A stretch of DNA of 64,000 nucleotides from an uncultured Bacteroidota bacterium (GCA_902554655.1 CACDPE010000001.1:124001-188000); one strand, 5' to 3'. Shown: positions 44,258 to 55,326, counted from the stretch's first letter. Numbers and translations are program-made. Notes: a model not told the origin generated them from the sequence alone.

Positions 44258-46384
44258 ATGGCAAGAGATTTAAAATATACAAGGAATATTGGGATTGCCG
44301 CGCACATCGATGCTGGTAAAACAACTACAACCGAAAGAATTCTTTATTACACTGGGGTTAGTCACAAGATTGGTGAAGTTCATGATGGTGCAGCAACCAT
44401 GGATTGGATGGAACAAGAGCAGGAAAGAGGTATAACTATAACATCTGCTGCTACAACCTGTACATGGAATTTTCCAACAGATCAAGGAAATAAAATAGAT
44501 TCGACCAAGCCCTACCACTTCAATATTATCGATACACCAGGTCACGTAGATTTTACTGTTGAAGTTAACAGATCATTGAGAGTTCTTGATGGTTTAGTTT
44601 TTCTATTTAGCGCTGTTGATGGTGTTGAACCTCAATCAGAAACTAATTGGAGATTAGCTGATAACTACAAAGTTCCTAGAATGGGATTTGTTAATAAAAT
44701 GGATCGTCAAGGTTCGGATTTCTTAAAAGTATGCCAACAAATTAAAGATATGCTAAAATCTAATGCCGTACCAATTGTATTACCAATTGGTGAAGAAGAA
44801 GATTTTAAAGGCGTTGTCGATCTTGTAAAGAATCAAGCAATTGTTTGGCATGAAGAAAATAAAGGATCAACATTTGATGTTGTTGATATTCCTGATGATA
44901 TGAAGGCTGATGTTGAAAAGTATAGAGCAAATTTAATTGAAGCTGTTGCTGAATATGATGATAATCTGCTAGAGAAATTTTTTGAAGATCCAGAGTCAAT
45001 TTCTGAGGATGAAATTCATGAAGCTTTAAGAAAAGCTGCTCAAGATATGAGTATAATTCCAATGGTTTGTGGTTCTGCGTTTAAAAACAAAGGAGTTCAG
45101 TTTTTACTTGATTGCGTTTGTAGATATTTACCATCACCTGAGGATAAAGAAGCAATTGTAGGAACTCACCCTGATAATGACTCTGAAATTTCTAGAAAGC
45201 CATCAGCAAGTGAACCTTTTTCTGCTCTAGCATTTAAAATTGCCACTGATCCATATGTTGGAAGATTGGCTTTCTTTAGAGTTTATTCTGGCAGACTTGA
45301 TGCAGGATCTTATATTTTTAATAACAGATCAGAAAATAAAGAAAGAATATCACGTATTTATCAAATGCATGCTGATAAACAAAATGCTATTGATTATATT
45401 GAAGCTGGTGATATTGGTGCAGCTGTTGGGTTTAAAGATATTAAGACTGGTGATACACTTTCATCTGAAAAGCATCCAATTGTTCTGGAAAGTATGGTTT
45501 TTCCAGATCCTGTAATTGGTATTGCTGTTGAGCCCAAAACTAAAGCTGATGTTGATAAACTTGGTATGTCTTTAGCAAAATTAGCTGAAGAGGATCCAAC
45601 TTTTCAAGTAAGAACTGATGAAGCTTCAGGTCAAACAATTATTTCTGGAATGGGGGAACTTCATTTAGATATTATTGTTGACAGACTAAAGAGAGAATTT
45701 AAAGTAGAAGTAAATCAAGGACAACCACAAGTTGAGTATAAGGAAGCAGTTACTGCTAGTGCTGATCACAGAGAGGTTTACAAGAAACAAACTGGTGGTA
45801 GAGGTAAGTTTGCAGACATTGTATTTAAGATGGAACCTGCTGAAGAAGGTAAATCAGGTTTGGAATTTGTAAATAATATTAAAGGTGGTAATATTCCCAA
45901 AGAGTACATACCTTCCGTTGAGAAAGGATTTAAAGAAGCTATGAAGAATGGTCCATTGGCAGGATTTGAGATTGATGCTTTAAAGGTATCTTTAAACGAT
46001 GGTTCATTTCATCCTGTTGATTCTGATTCTTTATCATTTGAATTAGCTGCTAAACTTGGATTCAAGGAGGCAGCAAGATTGGCAAAATCTGTTATAATGG
46101 AGCCGATGATGAAATTGGAAGTTTTGACACCTGAAGAAAATATGGGAGATATTGTTGGTGATTTAAATAGAAGAAGAGGTCAAGTTAACAACATGGATGA
46201 TAGGGCTGGTTCAAAAGTTGTCAAAGCTGTGGTACCACTTTCAGAAATGTTTGGTTATGTTACATCTTTAAGAACTCTAAGTTCAGGAAGAGCAACCTCA
46301 ACAATGGAATTTTCACATTATTCTCAAACACCAAGTAATGTTTCTGAAGAAGTAATTGCATCGATTAAAGGAAATCAAGAATAG
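44258..46384 (+). CDS. fusA: Translation elongation factor G
   Basis: A 708-residue EF-G with the five-domain plan. The G domain has [15 protein letters not shown] (G1), [10 protein letters not shown] (G2), DTPGHVDFT (G3) and NKMD (G4). Later segments are [14 protein letters not shown] in domain III and [15 protein letters not shown] in domain IV. It catalyses ribosomal translocation. The position between rpsG and rpsJ without tuf is the common Bacteroidota arrangement. Since many Bacteroidota also carry an EF-G paralogue, this location marks it as the canonical copy. Confidence 0.98.
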   Translation: MARDLKYTRNIGIAAHIDAGKTTTTERILYYTGVSHKIGEVHDGAATMDWMEQEQERGITITSAATTCTWNFPTDQGNKIDSTKPYHFNIIDTPGHVDFTVEVNRSLRVLDGLVFLFSAVDGVEPQSETNWRLADNYKVPRMGFVNKMDRQGSDFLKVCQQIKDMLKSNAVPIVLPIGEEEDFKGVVDLVKNQAIVWHEENKGSTFDVVDIPDDMKADVEKYRANLIEAVAEYDDNLLEKFFEDPESISEDEIHEALRKAAQDMSIIPMVCGSAFKNKGVQFLLDCVCRYLPSPEDKEAIVGTHPDNDSEISRKPSASEPFSALAFKIATDPYVGRLAFFRVYSGRLDAGSYIFNNRSENKERISRIYQMHADKQNAIDYIEAGDIGAAVGFKDIKTGDTLSSEKHPIVLESMVFPDPVIGIAVEPKTKADVDKLGMSLAKLAEEDPTFQVRTDEASGQTIISGMGELHLDIIVDRLKREFKVEVNQGQPQVEYKEAVTASADHREVYKKQTGGRGKFADIVFKMEPAEEGKSGLEFVNNIKGGNIPKEYIPSVEKGFKEAMKNGPLAGFEIDALKVSLNDGSFHPVDSDSLSFELAAKLGFKEAARLAKSVIMEPMMKLEVLTPEENMGDIVGDLNRRRGQVNNMDDRAGSKVVKAVVPLSEMFGYVTSLRTLSSGRATSTMEFSHYSQTPSNVSEEVIASIKGNQE

Positions 46385-46386
46385 TT

Positions 46387-46692
46387 ATGAGTCAAAAAAT
46401 TAGAATAAAGCTCAAATCATATGATTTTAATCTGGTTGATAAATCGGCTGAAAAAATAGTTAAAACTGTCAAAACAACAGGAGCTATTGTAACTGGACCA
46501 ATTCCTCTGCCGACCAAGAAAAAATTATTCACCGTCTTAAAATCTCCCCATGTTAATAAAAAGTCGAGAGAGCAGTTTCAGCTTTCCTCATACAACAGGC
46601 TTTTGGATATTTACAGTTCCTCATCAAAAACTATTGATGCATTGATGAAATTAGAACTACCCAGTGGAGTAGAAGTTGAAATAAAAGTTTAA
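46387..46692 (+). CDS. rpsJ: 30S ribosomal protein uS10
   Basis: A 101-residue uS10. Conserved parts are [40 protein letters not shown] and [20 protein letters not shown]. Besides its place in the 30S head, uS10 serves in NusB-dependent antitermination. It begins the S10 section, two bases after fusA with no promoter between, showing that str and S10 sections are merged. Confidence 0.98.
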   Translation: MSQKIRIKLKSYDFNLVDKSAEKIVKTVKTTGAIVTGPIPLPTKKKLFTVLKSPHVNKKSREQFQLSSYNRLLDIYSSSSKTIDALMKLELPSGVEVEIKV

Positions 46693-46703
46693 TTATTATA
46701 ATC

Positions 46704-47321
46704 ATGTCTGGATTAATAGGAAAAAAAATTGGAATGACAAGTTTGTACGATGAAAGTGGTAATAACCTTGCATGTACAGTAATTCAAGCAGGTCCATGTG
46801 TGGTGACTCAAATTAAGAGTATGGATAAGGATGGGTATGATTCAGTACAATTAGGTTTTTTAAATAAAAAAGAAAATAAATTTAACAAGGCTGAATTAGG
46901 TCATTTCAAAAATTCCAAGACAACACCAAAACAAAATATTTTCGAATTTAAAAACTTTGAAAATGAACTAAATATTGGAGATGTTATCAATGTTGGTCAT
47001 TTTACAGAAGGAGAGTATGTGGATGTTTCTGGTAATTCTAAAGGAAAAGGTTTTCAAGGTGTTGTTAAAAGACACGGTTTTGCAGGTGTTGGCCAATCAA
47101 CTCACGGACAACATAACAGGTTAAGAGCGCCTGGATCTATTGGTGCTGCATCATATCCGGCCAGAGTGTTTAAGGGAATGAGAATGGCTGGTCAAACCGG
47201 AAATGAAAAAGTTACTGTTCAAAATTTAAAAGTTATAAAAGTAGTTCCTGAAAAAAACCTTTTAGTTTTAAAGGGTTGTGTTCCTGGTCATAAAAATTCA
47301 ATTATCACAATAAGAAAATAA
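46704..47321 (+). CDS. rplC: 50S ribosomal protein uL3
   Basis: A 205-residue uL3 with [18 protein letters not shown] at the N-terminus and the peptidyl-transferase-centre loop [15 protein letters not shown] followed by [16 protein letters not shown]. The glutamine in that loop is the methylated residue in E. coli. It is one of the first proteins to bind 23S rRNA. The stop shares its last base with the rplD start (TAATG), implying coupled translation. Confidence 0.98.
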   Translation: MSGLIGKKIGMTSLYDESGNNLACTVIQAGPCVVTQIKSMDKDGYDSVQLGFLNKKENKFNKAELGHFKNSKTTPKQNIFEFKNFENELNIGDVINVGHFTEGEYVDVSGNSKGKGFQGVVKRHGFAGVGQSTHGQHNRLRAPGSIGAASYPARVFKGMRMAGQTGNEKVTVQNLKVIKVVPEKNLLVLKGCVPGHKNSIITIRK

Positions 47322-47947
47322 TGAAAGTTTCAGTTTTAAATATTAAAGGAAAAGAAACAGGCAGAGTGATAGAACTTTCTAAAAAAGTTTTTGAGATAGA
47401 ATCAAGTGAAAATGCTGTTTATTTAGATGTAAAGCAATACCTAGCTAATCAAAGACAGGGTAATGCTAAGACAAAAGAAAGAGCTGAAATTAAAGGCAGT
47501 ACTCGTAAGATAAAAAAACAAAAAGGAACTGGAACTGCTAGAGCTGGAAGTATTAAAAACCCTCTCTTTAGAGGTGGAGGTACAATCTTTGGTCCAAGAC
47601 CTAGAGATTATGAATTAAAGGTTAATAAGAGTGTAAAGAAACTTGCAAGAAAGTCTGCATTAACTGATAAATGTAAAAGTAAATCAATTTCAGTCGTTGA
47701 AAATATTGATTTTAAGACACCCAAAACAAAGTCATTCAATAATCTTTTAAAAGCATTTGGTCTTGAGGGTAAAAAAACTTTATTTGTAATGGACGGTGTC
47801 AATAAAAATGTATATTTGTCCGCCAGAAATTTAAAGAAATCAGAAGTAGTAACTGACTCTGAAATTTCAACGTACAAAATTGTAAATGCTCAGCATTTAG
47901 TAATTGAAGAAAATGCAGTTGAAAAAATACAGTCTAATTTAATATAA
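47321..47947 (+). CDS. rplD: 50S ribosomal protein uL4
   Basis: A 208-residue uL4. The extended loop that lines the exit tunnel is visible in YLANQRQGNAKTKERAEIKG and KKQKGTGTARAGSIKNP, followed by FGPRPRDYELKVNKSVKK. In E. coli uL4 represses its own operon through a leader hairpin; no such leader was recognised upstream of rpsJ here. The N-terminus overlaps the rplC stop by one base. Confidence 0.97.
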   Translation: MKVSVLNIKGKETGRVIELSKKVFEIESSENAVYLDVKQYLANQRQGNAKTKERAEIKGSTRKIKKQKGTGTARAGSIKNPLFRGGGTIFGPRPRDYELKVNKSVKKLARKSALTDKCKSKSISVVENIDFKTPKTKSFNNLLKAFGLEGKKTLFVMDGVNKNVYLSARNLKKSEVVTDSEISTYKIVNAQHLVIEENAVEKIQSNLI

Positions 47948-47950
47948 GAG

Positions 47951-48241
47951 ATGGAGATCATAATTAAACCTATTATAACTGAAAAAGCTACAAATGATAG
48001 TGAGCTTAGAAATAGGTATACATTTTTGGTTAGAAGAGCTGCTAATAAAGTAGAAATTAAGAACGCAGTTCAAAATAAATATAATGTGACTGTTGAAAAA
48101 GTTAGAACTCAGATCTATGGGCCTGAAAGAAAAACAAAGTATACTAAAAGTGGTATACAACGTACTAAGTCTAATATTAAGAAAAAAGCTATTGTTCAAA
48201 TTGCAGAAGGCGATTCAATAGATTTTTATAATAATTTGTAA
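47951..48241 (+). CDS. rplW: 50S ribosomal protein uL23
   Basis: A 96-residue uL23 with [20 protein letters not shown] and the conserved strand-turn [18 protein letters not shown], then [17 protein letters not shown]. It sits at the tunnel exit and docks signal recognition particle and trigger factor. Length and position between rplD and rplB are normal. Confidence 0.97.
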   Translation: MEIIIKPIITEKATNDSELRNRYTFLVRRAANKVEIKNAVQNKYNVTVEKVRTQIYGPERKTKYTKSGIQRTKSNIKKKAIVQIAEGDSIDFYNNL

Positions 48242-48243
48242 TT

Positions 48244-49065
48244 ATGCCAATTAAGAGTTTAAAACCTATAACACCTGGACAAAGAGGAAGAACTGTAAAT
48301 GGTTTTGATGCTATTACAACCGATAAACCTGAAAAAAGTCTATTATTCCCTTTAAAAAAGTCTGGTGGTAGAAACGGCCAAGGCAAGATGACTATGAAGT
48401 TTAGAGGTGGTGGGCATAAGAAAAAATATAGAATCATTGATTTTAAGAGAGATAGACATGATGAGCCAGCTGAAGTGATTTCAATAGAATATGATCCTAA
48501 TAGATCTGCATTTATTGCTTTGACAAAATTTAATGACGGTGAAAAAAGATATATAATTGCTCAAAAAGGATTAAAAGTTGGTAAATCTGTTGTTTCTGGT
48601 CAAAAAGTAGATCCCTCAATTGGAAATGCAATGCCACTGTCATCAATTCCTCTTGGAACAACTATTTCATGTATTGAAATGACACCTGGTAAAGGCGCAG
48701 CACTAGCAAGAAGTGCAGGATCCTTTGCTCAATTAATGGCAAGAGACGGAAAGTTTGCAACTATAAAGATGCCGTCTGGTGAAACTAGAATGATATTAGT
48801 TGGTTGCTTTGCATCTATCGGGTCAGTTTCCAATTCAGACCATCAATTAGTTATTTCTGGAAAAGCAGGTAGATCAAGATGGTTGGGTAGAAGACCTAGA
48901 ACAAGAGCAGTAGTAATGAACCCAGTTGATCATCCCATGGGTGGTGGTGAGGGAAAAGCATCAGGAGGACATCCTAGATCAAAAAATGGTATTCCAGCTA
49001 AAGGATTTAGAACTAGGAATAAAAAAAAGTTCAGTAATAAATTTATAATTGAAAGAAGAAAATAA
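48244..49065 (+). CDS. rplB: 50S ribosomal protein uL2
   Basis: A 273-residue uL2. The OB-fold region includes [20 protein letters not shown], and the C-terminal part has [20 protein letters not shown] and [14 protein letters not shown], containing the histidine implicated in peptidyl transfer. The length matches the family. It lies two bases after rplW. Confidence 0.98.
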   Translation: MPIKSLKPITPGQRGRTVNGFDAITTDKPEKSLLFPLKKSGGRNGQGKMTMKFRGGGHKKKYRIIDFKRDRHDEPAEVISIEYDPNRSAFIALTKFNDGEKRYIIAQKGLKVGKSVVSGQKVDPSIGNAMPLSSIPLGTTISCIEMTPGKGAALARSAGSFAQLMARDGKFATIKMPSGETRMILVGCFASIGSVSNSDHQLVISGKAGRSRWLGRRPRTRAVVMNPVDHPMGGGEGKASGGHPRSKNGIPAKGFRTRNKKKFSNKFIIERRK

Positions 49066-49068
49066 GTT

Positions 49069-49341
49069 ATGCCGAGATCACTAAAAAAAGGACCATATGT
49101 TCATAAAAGTTTGCTTAAAAAAGTTGAAGCTAATTTAGATTCTAATAAAAAGGCTGTTATAAAAACTTGGTCAAGATCCTCTATGATAATTCCTGATTTT
49201 GTTGGGCAGACAATTGCTGTTTATAACGGCAGACAGTTTGTACCAGTTTACATTACAGAAAATATGGTTGGTCATAAACTTGGAGAATTCTCCCCAACAA
49301 GATCTTTTAGAGGTCATGCTGGTGGTAAAAAAGGTAAATAA
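49069..49341 (+). CDS. rpsS: 30S ribosomal protein uS19
   Basis: A 90-residue uS19, complete: [59 protein letters not shown] and the end [18 protein letters not shown]. It forms a dimer with uS13 in the 30S head near the A site. Spacing to neighbours is three and two bases. Confidence 0.98.
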   Translation: MPRSLKKGPYVHKSLLKKVEANLDSNKKAVIKTWSRSSMIIPDFVGQTIAVYNGRQFVPVYITENMVGHKLGEFSPTRSFRGHAGGKKGK

Positions 49342-49343
49342 AT

Positions 49344-49751
49344 ATGGGAGCTAGGAAAAGAAAATCATCTAATGCATCAAAAGAATTAAGTAAAAACTTA
49401 ATTTTAGCTAAGCTTAATAACTGTCCTACTTCTCCTAGGAAAATGAGACTTGTTGCTAATCAGGTAAGAGGAAAAAAAGTTGATGTTGCACTCTCAATAC
49501 TTAAATTTAGTCAAAAACAGCCATCATTGAAATTAGAAAAACTTTTATTATCGGCTATTAATAATTGGCAACAAAAAAACCCTGATTCAGATATAGAACA
49601 AGAGGAATTATATGTAAAAGAAATCAAAGTTGATAGTGGATCAATGTTAAAAAGACTCAGACCAGCTCCTCAAGGCAGAGCTCACAGAATTAGAAAAAGA
49701 TCAAATCATGTTACTATGATTTTAGATAAGTTAAATCAAAATATTAGTTAA
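49344..49751 (+). CDS. rplV: 50S ribosomal protein uL22
   Basis: A 135-residue uL22. The N-terminal [20 protein letters not shown] and the tunnel-lining hairpin [20 protein letters not shown] identify it. A basic N-terminal extension of about 20 residues ([14 protein letters not shown]) goes beyond the 110-residue E. coli form, which is common in Bacteroidota. The stop overlaps the rpsC start by one base. Confidence 0.97.
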   Translation: MGARKRKSSNASKELSKNLILAKLNNCPTSPRKMRLVANQVRGKKVDVALSILKFSQKQPSLKLEKLLLSAINNWQQKNPDSDIEQEELYVKEIKVDSGSMLKRLRPAPQGRAHRIRKRSNHVTMILDKLNQNIS

Positions 49752-50452
49752 TGGGACAAAAAACAAATCCAATTGGTAACAGATTAGGTATAATTAGAGG
49801 TTGGGAATCGAACTGGTACGGTGGAAAAAAGTTCGGCAATTTAATTGCTGAAGATGATAAGATAAGAAAATATGTATTTACTAGACTCGCTAAAGCCAGT
49901 GTTTCTCGTGTTATTATTGAAAGAACTCTCAAATTATTGACAATTACCATAACAACTGCTAGACCAGGTATAATTATTGGAAAGGCAGGTCAGGAGGTGG
50001 ATAAGTTAAAAGAAGAGCTTAAAAAGTTGTCTGGTAAAGATGTTCAATTAAATATTGTTGAGATTAAAAGACCTGAGCTTGAAGCTCAGCTTGTTGCATC
50101 TTCAATTGCTAGACAAATTGAAAATAGAATTTCTTACAGAAGAGCGATTAAGATGTCAATAGCAGCCACTATGAGAATGAATGCTGAAGGTATTAAGGTT
50201 CAAATTTCAGGTAGATTGAATGGAGCTGAAATGGCTAGATCTGAAACATACAAAGATGGTAGAATCCCATTATCAACTTTTAGAGCAGATATTGATTATG
50301 CTCTTGTTGAAGCACACACTACTTATGGTAGGTTAGGAATCAAAGTTTGGATAATGAAAGGTGAAGTTTACGGTAAAAGAGAATTATCTCCATTGGTAGG
50401 TTTAAGTCTTGCATCGTCTAAGAATAAAAATAATAAACAACTAAGAAGATAA
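49751..50452 (+). CDS. rpsC: 30S ribosomal protein uS3
   Basis: A 233-residue uS3 with [20 protein letters not shown], the KH domain motif [20 protein letters not shown], and the C-terminal domain [20 protein letters not shown]. It lines the mRNA entry tunnel and contributes helicase activity. The C-terminal tail is basic and slightly extended. The start shares a base with the rplV stop. Confidence 0.98.
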   Translation: MGQKTNPIGNRLGIIRGWESNWYGGKKFGNLIAEDDKIRKYVFTRLAKASVSRVIIERTLKLLTITITTARPGIIIGKAGQEVDKLKEELKKLSGKDVQLNIVEIKRPELEAQLVASSIARQIENRISYRRAIKMSIAATMRMNAEGIKVQISGRLNGAEMARSETYKDGRIPLSTFRADIDYALVEAHTTYGRLGIKVWIMKGEVYGKRELSPLVGLSLASSKNKNNKQLRR

Positions 50453-50462
50453 ATTTTAGATT

Positions 50463-50885
50463 ATGTTATCACCGAAGAGACAGAAGTTTAGAAAAATGCA
50501 AAAAGGGAGAATGAAAGGAAACTCCCAGAGAGGCCACAGACTTTCAAATGGTATGTTTGGAATTAAATCTCTTGAATCTAAATTTATTACATCTAGACAA
50601 ATTGAAGCTGCAAGGATTGCTGCAACAAGATATATGAAAAGAGAAGGACAATTGTGGATTAAGATTTTTCCAGACAAACCTATTACAAAAAAACCATTGG
50701 AGGTAAGAATGGGTAAAGGTAAAGGAGCTCCTGAATATTTTGTAGCTGTAGTTAAGCCTGGTAGAATTATGTTTGAAGTTGCAGGTGTTAGCATTGAAAT
50801 TGCTCAAGAAGCACTAAGGTTAGCAGCTCAAAAATTGCCTTGTAAAACAAAGTTTGTTGTTGCTAATGATTATGAACTAGTTTAA
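50463..50885 (+). CDS. rplP: 50S ribosomal protein uL16
   Basis: A 140-residue uL16: [40 protein letters not shown], and [20 protein letters not shown]. It organises the A-site tRNA region of the 50S subunit. The arginine in the GRMKGN-like loop is the hydroxylation site in some bacteria. Normal size; one base separates it from rpmC. Confidence 0.98.
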   Translation: MLSPKRQKFRKMQKGRMKGNSQRGHRLSNGMFGIKSLESKFITSRQIEAARIAATRYMKREGQLWIKIFPDKPITKKPLEVRMGKGKGAPEYFVAVVKPGRIMFEVAGVSIEIAQEALRLAAQKLPCKTKFVVANDYELV

Positions 50886-50886
50886 T

Positions 50887-51078
50887 ATGAATCAAAAAGA
50901 AATTAAAATATTAAGTGACGATGAACTAATGGACAAATTAGTTTCATTAACTAATAGTTTGTATGAAACTAAAGTGGCTCATGCTGTATCTCCTATTGAA
51001 AACCCTTTACAGGTTAGAAGTTTGAGAAGAACAATAGCTAGATTAAAGACTGAAATTTCAAAAAGATCTCAAAAATAA
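50887..51078 (+). CDS. rpmC: 50S ribosomal protein uL29
   Basis: A 63-residue two-helix protein with the uL29 pattern: [20 protein letters not shown], the turn [20 protein letters not shown], and the final TEISKRSQK. It sits beside uL23 at the exit tunnel. Position between rplP and rpsQ confirms the call. Confidence 0.96.
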   Translation: MNQKEIKILSDDELMDKLVSLTNSLYETKVAHAVSPIENPLQVRSLRRTIARLKTEISKRSQK

Positions 51079-51080
51079 TT

Positions 51081-51338
51081 ATGGAAAAAAGAAATTTAAG
51101 AAAAGAAAGGATTGGAGTTGTTACAAGTAACAAAATGGAGAAGTCTATAGTTGTTTCCGAAGTAGGTAAAGTTAAACACCCAAAGTATGGGAAGTTTGTA
51201 TTAAAAACAAAAAAATATCATGTTCACGATGAAAAAAATGAATGTGGAGAAGGTGATGTAGTTAAAATTATGGAAACTAAACCTATTAGCAAGAATAAAT
51301 GTTGGAGATTGGTTCAAATTATTGAAAAAGCAAAATAA
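51081..51338 (+). CDS. rpsQ: 30S ribosomal protein uS17
   Basis: An 85-residue uS17 with [40 protein letters not shown] and the ending [20 protein letters not shown]. It is an OB-fold primary binder of 16S rRNA. The rplN start follows on the base after its stop. Confidence 0.98.
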   Translation: MEKRNLRKERIGVVTSNKMEKSIVVSEVGKVKHPKYGKFVLKTKKYHVHDEKNECGEGDVVKIMETKPISKNKCWRLVQIIEKAK

Positions 51339-51707
51339 ATGGTACAACAAGAAAGTAGATTATTAGTTGCAGATAATACGGGAGCGAAAGAAGTTCTAAC
51401 TATTCGTGTTTTGGGGGGTACCAAAAGAAGATATGCTTCTCTTGGTGATAAAATTGTAGTAAGTGTTAAGAATGCTACACCCAATGGTACTGTAAAAAAG
51501 GGACAGGTATCTACTGCAGTTGTTGTGAGAACACTAAAGGAAGTTAGACGAAAAGACGGGTCATACATTAGATTCGACGATAATGCTTGTGTTTTGCTAG
51601 ATGCTGCTGGAGAGATGAGAGGAACCAGAGTTTTTGGCCCTGTAGCACGAGAATTGAGAGATAAAAATTTTATGAAAATTGTTTCATTAGCACCAGAAGT
51701 ATTGTAA
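51339..51707 (+). CDS. rplN: 50S ribosomal protein uL14
   Basis: A 122-residue uL14: [40 protein letters not shown] and the C-terminal [20 protein letters not shown]. It forms an intersubunit bridge and is the docking site for RsfS. Canonical length; rplX starts one base downstream. Confidence 0.98.
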   Translation: MVQQESRLLVADNTGAKEVLTIRVLGGTKRRYASLGDKIVVSVKNATPNGTVKKGQVSTAVVVRTLKEVRRKDGSYIRFDDNACVLLDAAGEMRGTRVFGPVARELRDKNFMKIVSLAPEVL

Positions 51708-51708
51708 T

Positions 51709-52014
51709 ATGAGAATTAAAGTAGGAGATAGTGTAAAAGTATTAGCTGGGGATCATAAAGGATCTACTGGAAAAGTTGTTAAAGTATTTAGAGATAAAAA
51801 TTCAGCTTTAGTTGAAGGTGTTAATCTCGTGAAAAAACATAATAAACCAAATGCTAATAATCCGAAGGGTGGTATAATTGAAAAGGAGGCTCCAATTAAC
51901 TTATCTAATATTTCTCTTGTAACTAAAGATGGTGAAATTACCAAAGTAGGTTACAGAATTGAGAAGGATGGTAAAAAGGTGAGATTCTCCAAAAAATCAA
52001 ACGAAATTATTTAA
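51709..52014 (+). CDS. rplX: 50S ribosomal protein uL24
   Basis: A 101-residue uL24 with the KOW motif VKVLAGDHKGSTGKVVKVF and the later NPKGGIIEKEAPINLSNISL. It initiates 50S assembly at the 5' end of 23S rRNA. The C-terminal VGYRIEKDGKKVRFSKKS is typical of the bacterial form. Confidence 0.97.
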   Translation: MRIKVGDSVKVLAGDHKGSTGKVVKVFRDKNSALVEGVNLVKKHNKPNANNPKGGIIEKEAPINLSNISLVTKDGEITKVGYRIEKDGKKVRFSKKSNEII

Positions 52015-52017
52015 GTT

Positions 52018-52569
52018 ATGAGTTACGTGCCTAGATTAAAAAAAGAGTATAATGATGTAATTACTAAAAATTTGATGGACAATCATAATTTGGGTAATAT
52101 CATGCAGGTTCCAAAACTTAAAAAAATTGTTATTAGTAAAGGTGTAGGTGCAGCAGTTGCAGACAAAAAGCTAATTGATCATGCTTTAGATGAAATTTCA
52201 CTAATTTCTGGGCAGAAAGCAATTGCAACAAAATCAAAAAAAGATATTTCTAACTTCAAACTTAGAAAAGGTATGCCTGTTGGAGTAAAAGTTACTTTGA
52301 GAGGCGATAGAATGTATGAGTTTTTAGATAGACTCATAACCGCTGCTCTTCCTCGAGTTAGAGACTTTCAAGGAATAAAAGTTTCTGGATTTGATGGAAG
52401 AGGAAATTACAACTTAGGCGTAACTGAGCAAATAATTTTTCCTGAGATTAATATTGACAAAGTTAATAAGATTTCAGGAATGGATATAACCTTTGTTACA
52501 TCCACTGACAACGATACATTAGCACAAAGCTTATTAAAGGAGTTAGGACTTCCATTTAAAAAAAATTAA
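52018..52569 (+). CDS. rplE: 50S ribosomal protein uL5
   Basis: A 183-residue uL5 with [20 protein letters not shown], the 5S rRNA-binding core [20 protein letters not shown] and [20 protein letters not shown], and the loop [20 protein letters not shown]. It joins 5S rRNA to the central protuberance with uL18. Length is standard. Confidence 0.98.
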   Translation: MSYVPRLKKEYNDVITKNLMDNHNLGNIMQVPKLKKIVISKGVGAAVADKKLIDHALDEISLISGQKAIATKSKKDISNFKLRKGMPVGVKVTLRGDRMYEFLDRLITAALPRVRDFQGIKVSGFDGRGNYNLGVTEQIIFPEINIDKVNKISGMDITFVTSTDNDTLAQSLLKELGLPFKKN

Positions 52570-52572
52570 ACT

Positions 52573-52842
52573 ATGGCAAAAGAATCAATGAAAGCCCGTG
52601 AGGTGAAAAGAGCTAAAATGTGTGCTCGTTATGCGGCAAAAAGAAAAGCTTTAAAAGAAGCAGGTGATTATTTAGGTTTACAAAAACTCCCTAAGAATTC
52701 ATCTCCTGTTAGATCTCACAACAGATGTAAGATTACTGGTCGTCCAAAGGGTTATATGAGACAATTTGGATTATCAAGAGTCATGTTTAGAGAAATGGCT
52801 AATAAAGGTTTAATCCCAGGTGTAAGAAAAGCAAGTTGGTAA
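52573..52842 (+). CDS. rpsN: 30S ribosomal protein uS14, zinc-independent form
   Basis: An 89-residue uS14 of the long (C-minus) type: [20 protein letters not shown], then [20 protein letters not shown] and the ending [16 protein letters not shown]. Only two cysteines are present (17 and about 52) and no CxxC pair, so the zinc site of the short form is missing. It occupies the 30S head next to uS3 and uS10. Confidence 0.97.
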   Translation: MAKESMKAREVKRAKMCARYAAKRKALKEAGDYLGLQKLPKNSSPVRSHNRCKITGRPKGYMRQFGLSRVMFREMANKGLIPGVRKASW

Positions 52843-52855
52843 ATTAAATAAAATT

Positions 52856-53254
52856 ATGAATACAGATCCAATCGCAGATTTTTTAACCAGACTAAGAAAT
52901 GCTAATCGTGCAGGTCATAAGACTGTTATAATTCCTATGTCAAAAATGAAAAAAGAAATTACTCAGATTCTTTTTGATCAAGGATTTATTCTTAATTACA
53001 AGTTTGATGATGAGGGAGTTCAAGGCTCAATTAAAATTGCTTTAAAGTATGATAAATTAAGTAAAGAGCCAGTTATAAAAAAATTAGAAAGAGTAAGTAA
53101 ACCAGGACTTAGAAAATATACAAATAGTTCCTCCATCCCTAGAGTTTTGAATGGTCTTGGAATTAACATTATTTCAACTTCTAAAGGCTTAATGACTGGT
53201 AAAAAAGCATCTAGAGAAAATTTAGGTGGTGAAATAATTTGTAACGTTTATTAA
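52856..53254 (+). CDS. rpsH: 30S ribosomal protein uS8
   Basis: A 132-residue uS8: DPIADFLTRLRNANRAGHKT and the C-terminal STSKGLMTGKKASRENLGGE, which binds helix 21 of 16S rRNA. In E. coli uS8 represses the spc operon through an mRNA mimic near rplE; I could not recognise such a structure here. Normal length and spacing. Confidence 0.98.
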   Translation: MNTDPIADFLTRLRNANRAGHKTVIIPMSKMKKEITQILFDQGFILNYKFDDEGVQGSIKIALKYDKLSKEPVIKKLERVSKPGLRKYTNSSSIPRVLNGLGINIISTSKGLMTGKKASRENLGGEIICNVY

Positions 53255-53256
53255 TT

Positions 53257-53799
53257 ATGTCAAGAATAGGTAATAGTCCAATTGTAGTTCCAGAAGGTGT
53301 TAATGTTGAAATTAACTCTAATAAGTTAGTTGTATCAGGTAAACTAGGTTCATTATCTCAAGTGTTTGATGGAGTTACTGTATCAAAAGAGGATAGTATA
53401 ATAACTGTTTCAAGAAACTCAGAATCAAAGGATCATAAATCTAAACATGGTTTGTATAGATCTCTAATTGCAAATATGGTTACTGGTGTTAATGAAGGAT
53501 TTACAAAGGAGCTTGAATTAGTTGGTGTTGGTTACAGAGCATCAAACAGTGGACAAAAACTAGATATTGCATTAGGTTTTTCTCATAACATAGTTCTTGA
53601 GTTACCCTCAGAAGTAAAAGTTGAAACTATTAATGAAAAGGGTAAAAACCCTATTATTAAATTGGCGTCTCATGACAAACAATTACTAGGAATGGTAGCT
53701 GCCAAAATCAGATCATTTAGAAAGCCAGAACCATATAAAGGAAAAGGAGTAAAATTTGTTGGTGAGCAAATAAGAAGAAAGGCTGGTAAATCTGCTTAA
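53257..53799 (+). CDS. rplF: 50S ribosomal protein uL6
   Basis: A 180-residue uL6 with two similar domains: [20 protein letters not shown] starts the first; the second contains [20 protein letters not shown] and the ending [20 protein letters not shown]. It lies near the GTPase-associated region. Canonical in length; it starts two bases after rpsH. Confidence 0.98.
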   Translation: MSRIGNSPIVVPEGVNVEINSNKLVVSGKLGSLSQVFDGVTVSKEDSIITVSRNSESKDHKSKHGLYRSLIANMVTGVNEGFTKELELVGVGYRASNSGQKLDIALGFSHNIVLELPSEVKVETINEKGKNPIIKLASHDKQLLGMVAAKIRSFRKPEPYKGKGVKFVGEQIRRKAGKSA

Positions 53800-53809
53800 A
53801 AATATAAAG

Positions 53810-54166
53810 ATGAGTAATAAAATTACATTTAAGAGAAATAAGATTAAGAAAAGAATTAGAAAAGTTGTTTTTGGTTCTAATGAAAGACCTAGATTATCTA
53901 TTTACAGAAGTAATAAGGAAATTTATGCTCAAATTATAAATGATGTTGATAAAAAAACACTCGTTGCTGCATCTTCAAAAGATAAAGAATTAACAATTGA
54001 AACTACTAACAAGATTGAAATATCTAAAATTGTAGGTAACTCAATTGCACAAAAAGCAATTAAGGTTGGTATAAAATCAGTTTCTTTTGACAGAAACGGT
54101 TATTTATACCACGGTAGAGTTAAATCATTAGCTGAAGGGGCTCGTGAAGCAGGACTTAAATTTTAA
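53810..54166 (+). CDS. rplR: 50S ribosomal protein uL18
   Basis: A 118-residue uL18 with [40 protein letters not shown] and the conserved end [26 protein letters not shown]. It binds 5S rRNA with uL5. Note the basic arginine-lysine N-terminus ([11 protein letters not shown]), typical for the protein. Confidence 0.97.
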   Translation: MSNKITFKRNKIKKRIRKVVFGSNERPRLSIYRSNKEIYAQIINDVDKKTLVAASSKDKELTIETTNKIEISKIVGNSIAQKAIKVGIKSVSFDRNGYLYHGRVKSLAEGAREAGLKF

Positions 54167-54171
54167 AGTTT

Positions 54172-54690
54172 ATGAATAAAAAAAATACTGAATTTGTTAA
54201 ACCAGGTGGTCTTGATCTTAAAGACAGATTAGTTAGTATTCAGAGAGTTACTAAAGTTACTAAAGGCGGTAGAGCTTTCGGTTTCTCAGCTATTGTAGTC
54301 GTTGGTGATGAAAATGGTGTTGTAGGTCATGGTTTAGGCAAGGCTAAGGAAGTTTCTATTGCTATTTCTAAAGCAGTTGAAGATGCAAAAAAGAATTTAG
54401 TTAGAATTCCTTTATTTAATTCAACTATTCCACATGAGCAAAAAGGAAAACATGGTGGAGCAAGAGTTTATATTCAACCTGCATCTGAGGGTACTGGTGT
54501 TATTGCTGGGGGTGCAGTAAGAGCAGTCTTAGAGTCAGTAGGAATTCAAGACGTTCTATCAAAATCACAAGGATCATCTAATCCTCATAATGTAGTTAAG
54601 GCTACATTCAATGCTCTTTTTCAGTTGAGAGATGCAAATAAGGTTGCTTACGAAAGAGGAATAAGTTTAGAAAAAGTCTTTAACGGATAA
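54172..54690 (+). CDS. rpsE: 30S ribosomal protein uS5
   Basis: A 172-residue uS5: [40 protein letters not shown] and [20 protein letters not shown], with the later loop [20 protein letters not shown]. It lines the mRNA channel and affects accuracy; the lysine-glycine loop where spectinomycin resistance arises is of the wild-type pattern (VTKGGRAFG). rpmD follows two bases later. Confidence 0.98.
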   Translation: MNKKNTEFVKPGGLDLKDRLVSIQRVTKVTKGGRAFGFSAIVVVGDENGVVGHGLGKAKEVSIAISKAVEDAKKNLVRIPLFNSTIPHEQKGKHGGARVYIQPASEGTGVIAGGAVRAVLESVGIQDVLSKSQGSSNPHNVVKATFNALFQLRDANKVAYERGISLEKVFNG

Positions 54691-54692
54691 TT

Positions 54693-54869
54693 ATGAGTAC
54701 TATTAAGATTAAACAAGTTAGAAGTAAGATTAACAGGCCAGTTAATCAAAAAAGAACTTTAGAGGCTCTTGGATTAAGAAAAATCGGCCATACTGTTGAA
54801 CATAAATTAACTCCATCAATTGAAGGAATGATTAAAAAAGTAAGACATTTAATAACTGTAATTAAGTAA
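54693..54869 (+). CDS. rpmD: 50S ribosomal protein uL30
   Basis: A 58-residue protein read directly from the sequence: it begins MSTIKIKQVRSKINRP, continues NQKRTLEALGLRKIGHTVEH and ends with GMIKKVRHLITVIK. This is the uL30 pattern, with the LEALGLRKI helix conserved. ATG at 54693 follows the rpsE stop by two bases, and the stop TAA at 54867-54869 precedes rplO by one base. Confidence 0.96.
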   Translation: MSTIKIKQVRSKINRPVNQKRTLEALGLRKIGHTVEHKLTPSIEGMIKKVRHLITVIK

Positions 54870-54870
54870 T

Positions 54871-55326
54871 ATGGAATTATCTAATCTATCACCATCTAAA
54901 GGCTCAGTAACTAACAAGAAAAAAAGACTCGGTAGAGGTCAGGGCTCTGGAAAAGGTGGCACAGCTACTAGAGGACATAAAGGTGCTAAATCAAGATCTG
55001 GTTATTCTAAAAAGCTTGGTTTTGAAGGTGGACAGATGCCTCTTCAAAGAAGAATTCCAAAATTTGGTTTTAAAAATATTAATAGAGTTGAATATCAGCC
55101 TGTAAATTTAAATGCTCTACAGTTACTAGTTGACAACAAAAAAATAAAAAAAGGAACCGTAAATATTAATGTTCTAATTGAAAATGGTTTAGTTGGTAAA
55201 AATGATCTTGTTAAAATTTTAGGATCCGGTGAATTAAAAACTGCTCTTAAAGTTGAAGCACATAAGTTCTCCAAATCAGCTCAAGCACTGATAGAAAAAT
55301 CAGGTGGTGAAGTTAAAATACTGTAA
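54871..55326 (+). CDS. rplO: 50S ribosomal protein uL15
   Basis: A 151-residue uL15 with the glycine/arginine-rich N-terminus (KKRLGRGQGSGKGGTATRGH, KGAKSRSGYSKKLGFEGGQM), followed by PLQRRIPKFGFKN and a compact C-terminal domain (FSKSAQALIEKSGGEVKIL). It is a late assembly protein of the 50S core. secY starts on the base after its stop. Confidence 0.97.
   Translation: MELSNLSPSKGSVTNKKKRLGRGQGSGKGGTATRGHKGAKSRSGYSKKLGFEGGQMPLQRRIPKFGFKNINRVEYQPVNLNALQLLVDNKKIKKGTVNINVLIENGLVGKNDLVKILGSGELKTALKVEAHKFSKSAQALIEKSGGEVKIL

Noticed and set aside
44270-45062. Minus-strand open frames inside fusA
   Set aside because: They are shadows of the strongly conserved EF-G G domain and have implausible composition.
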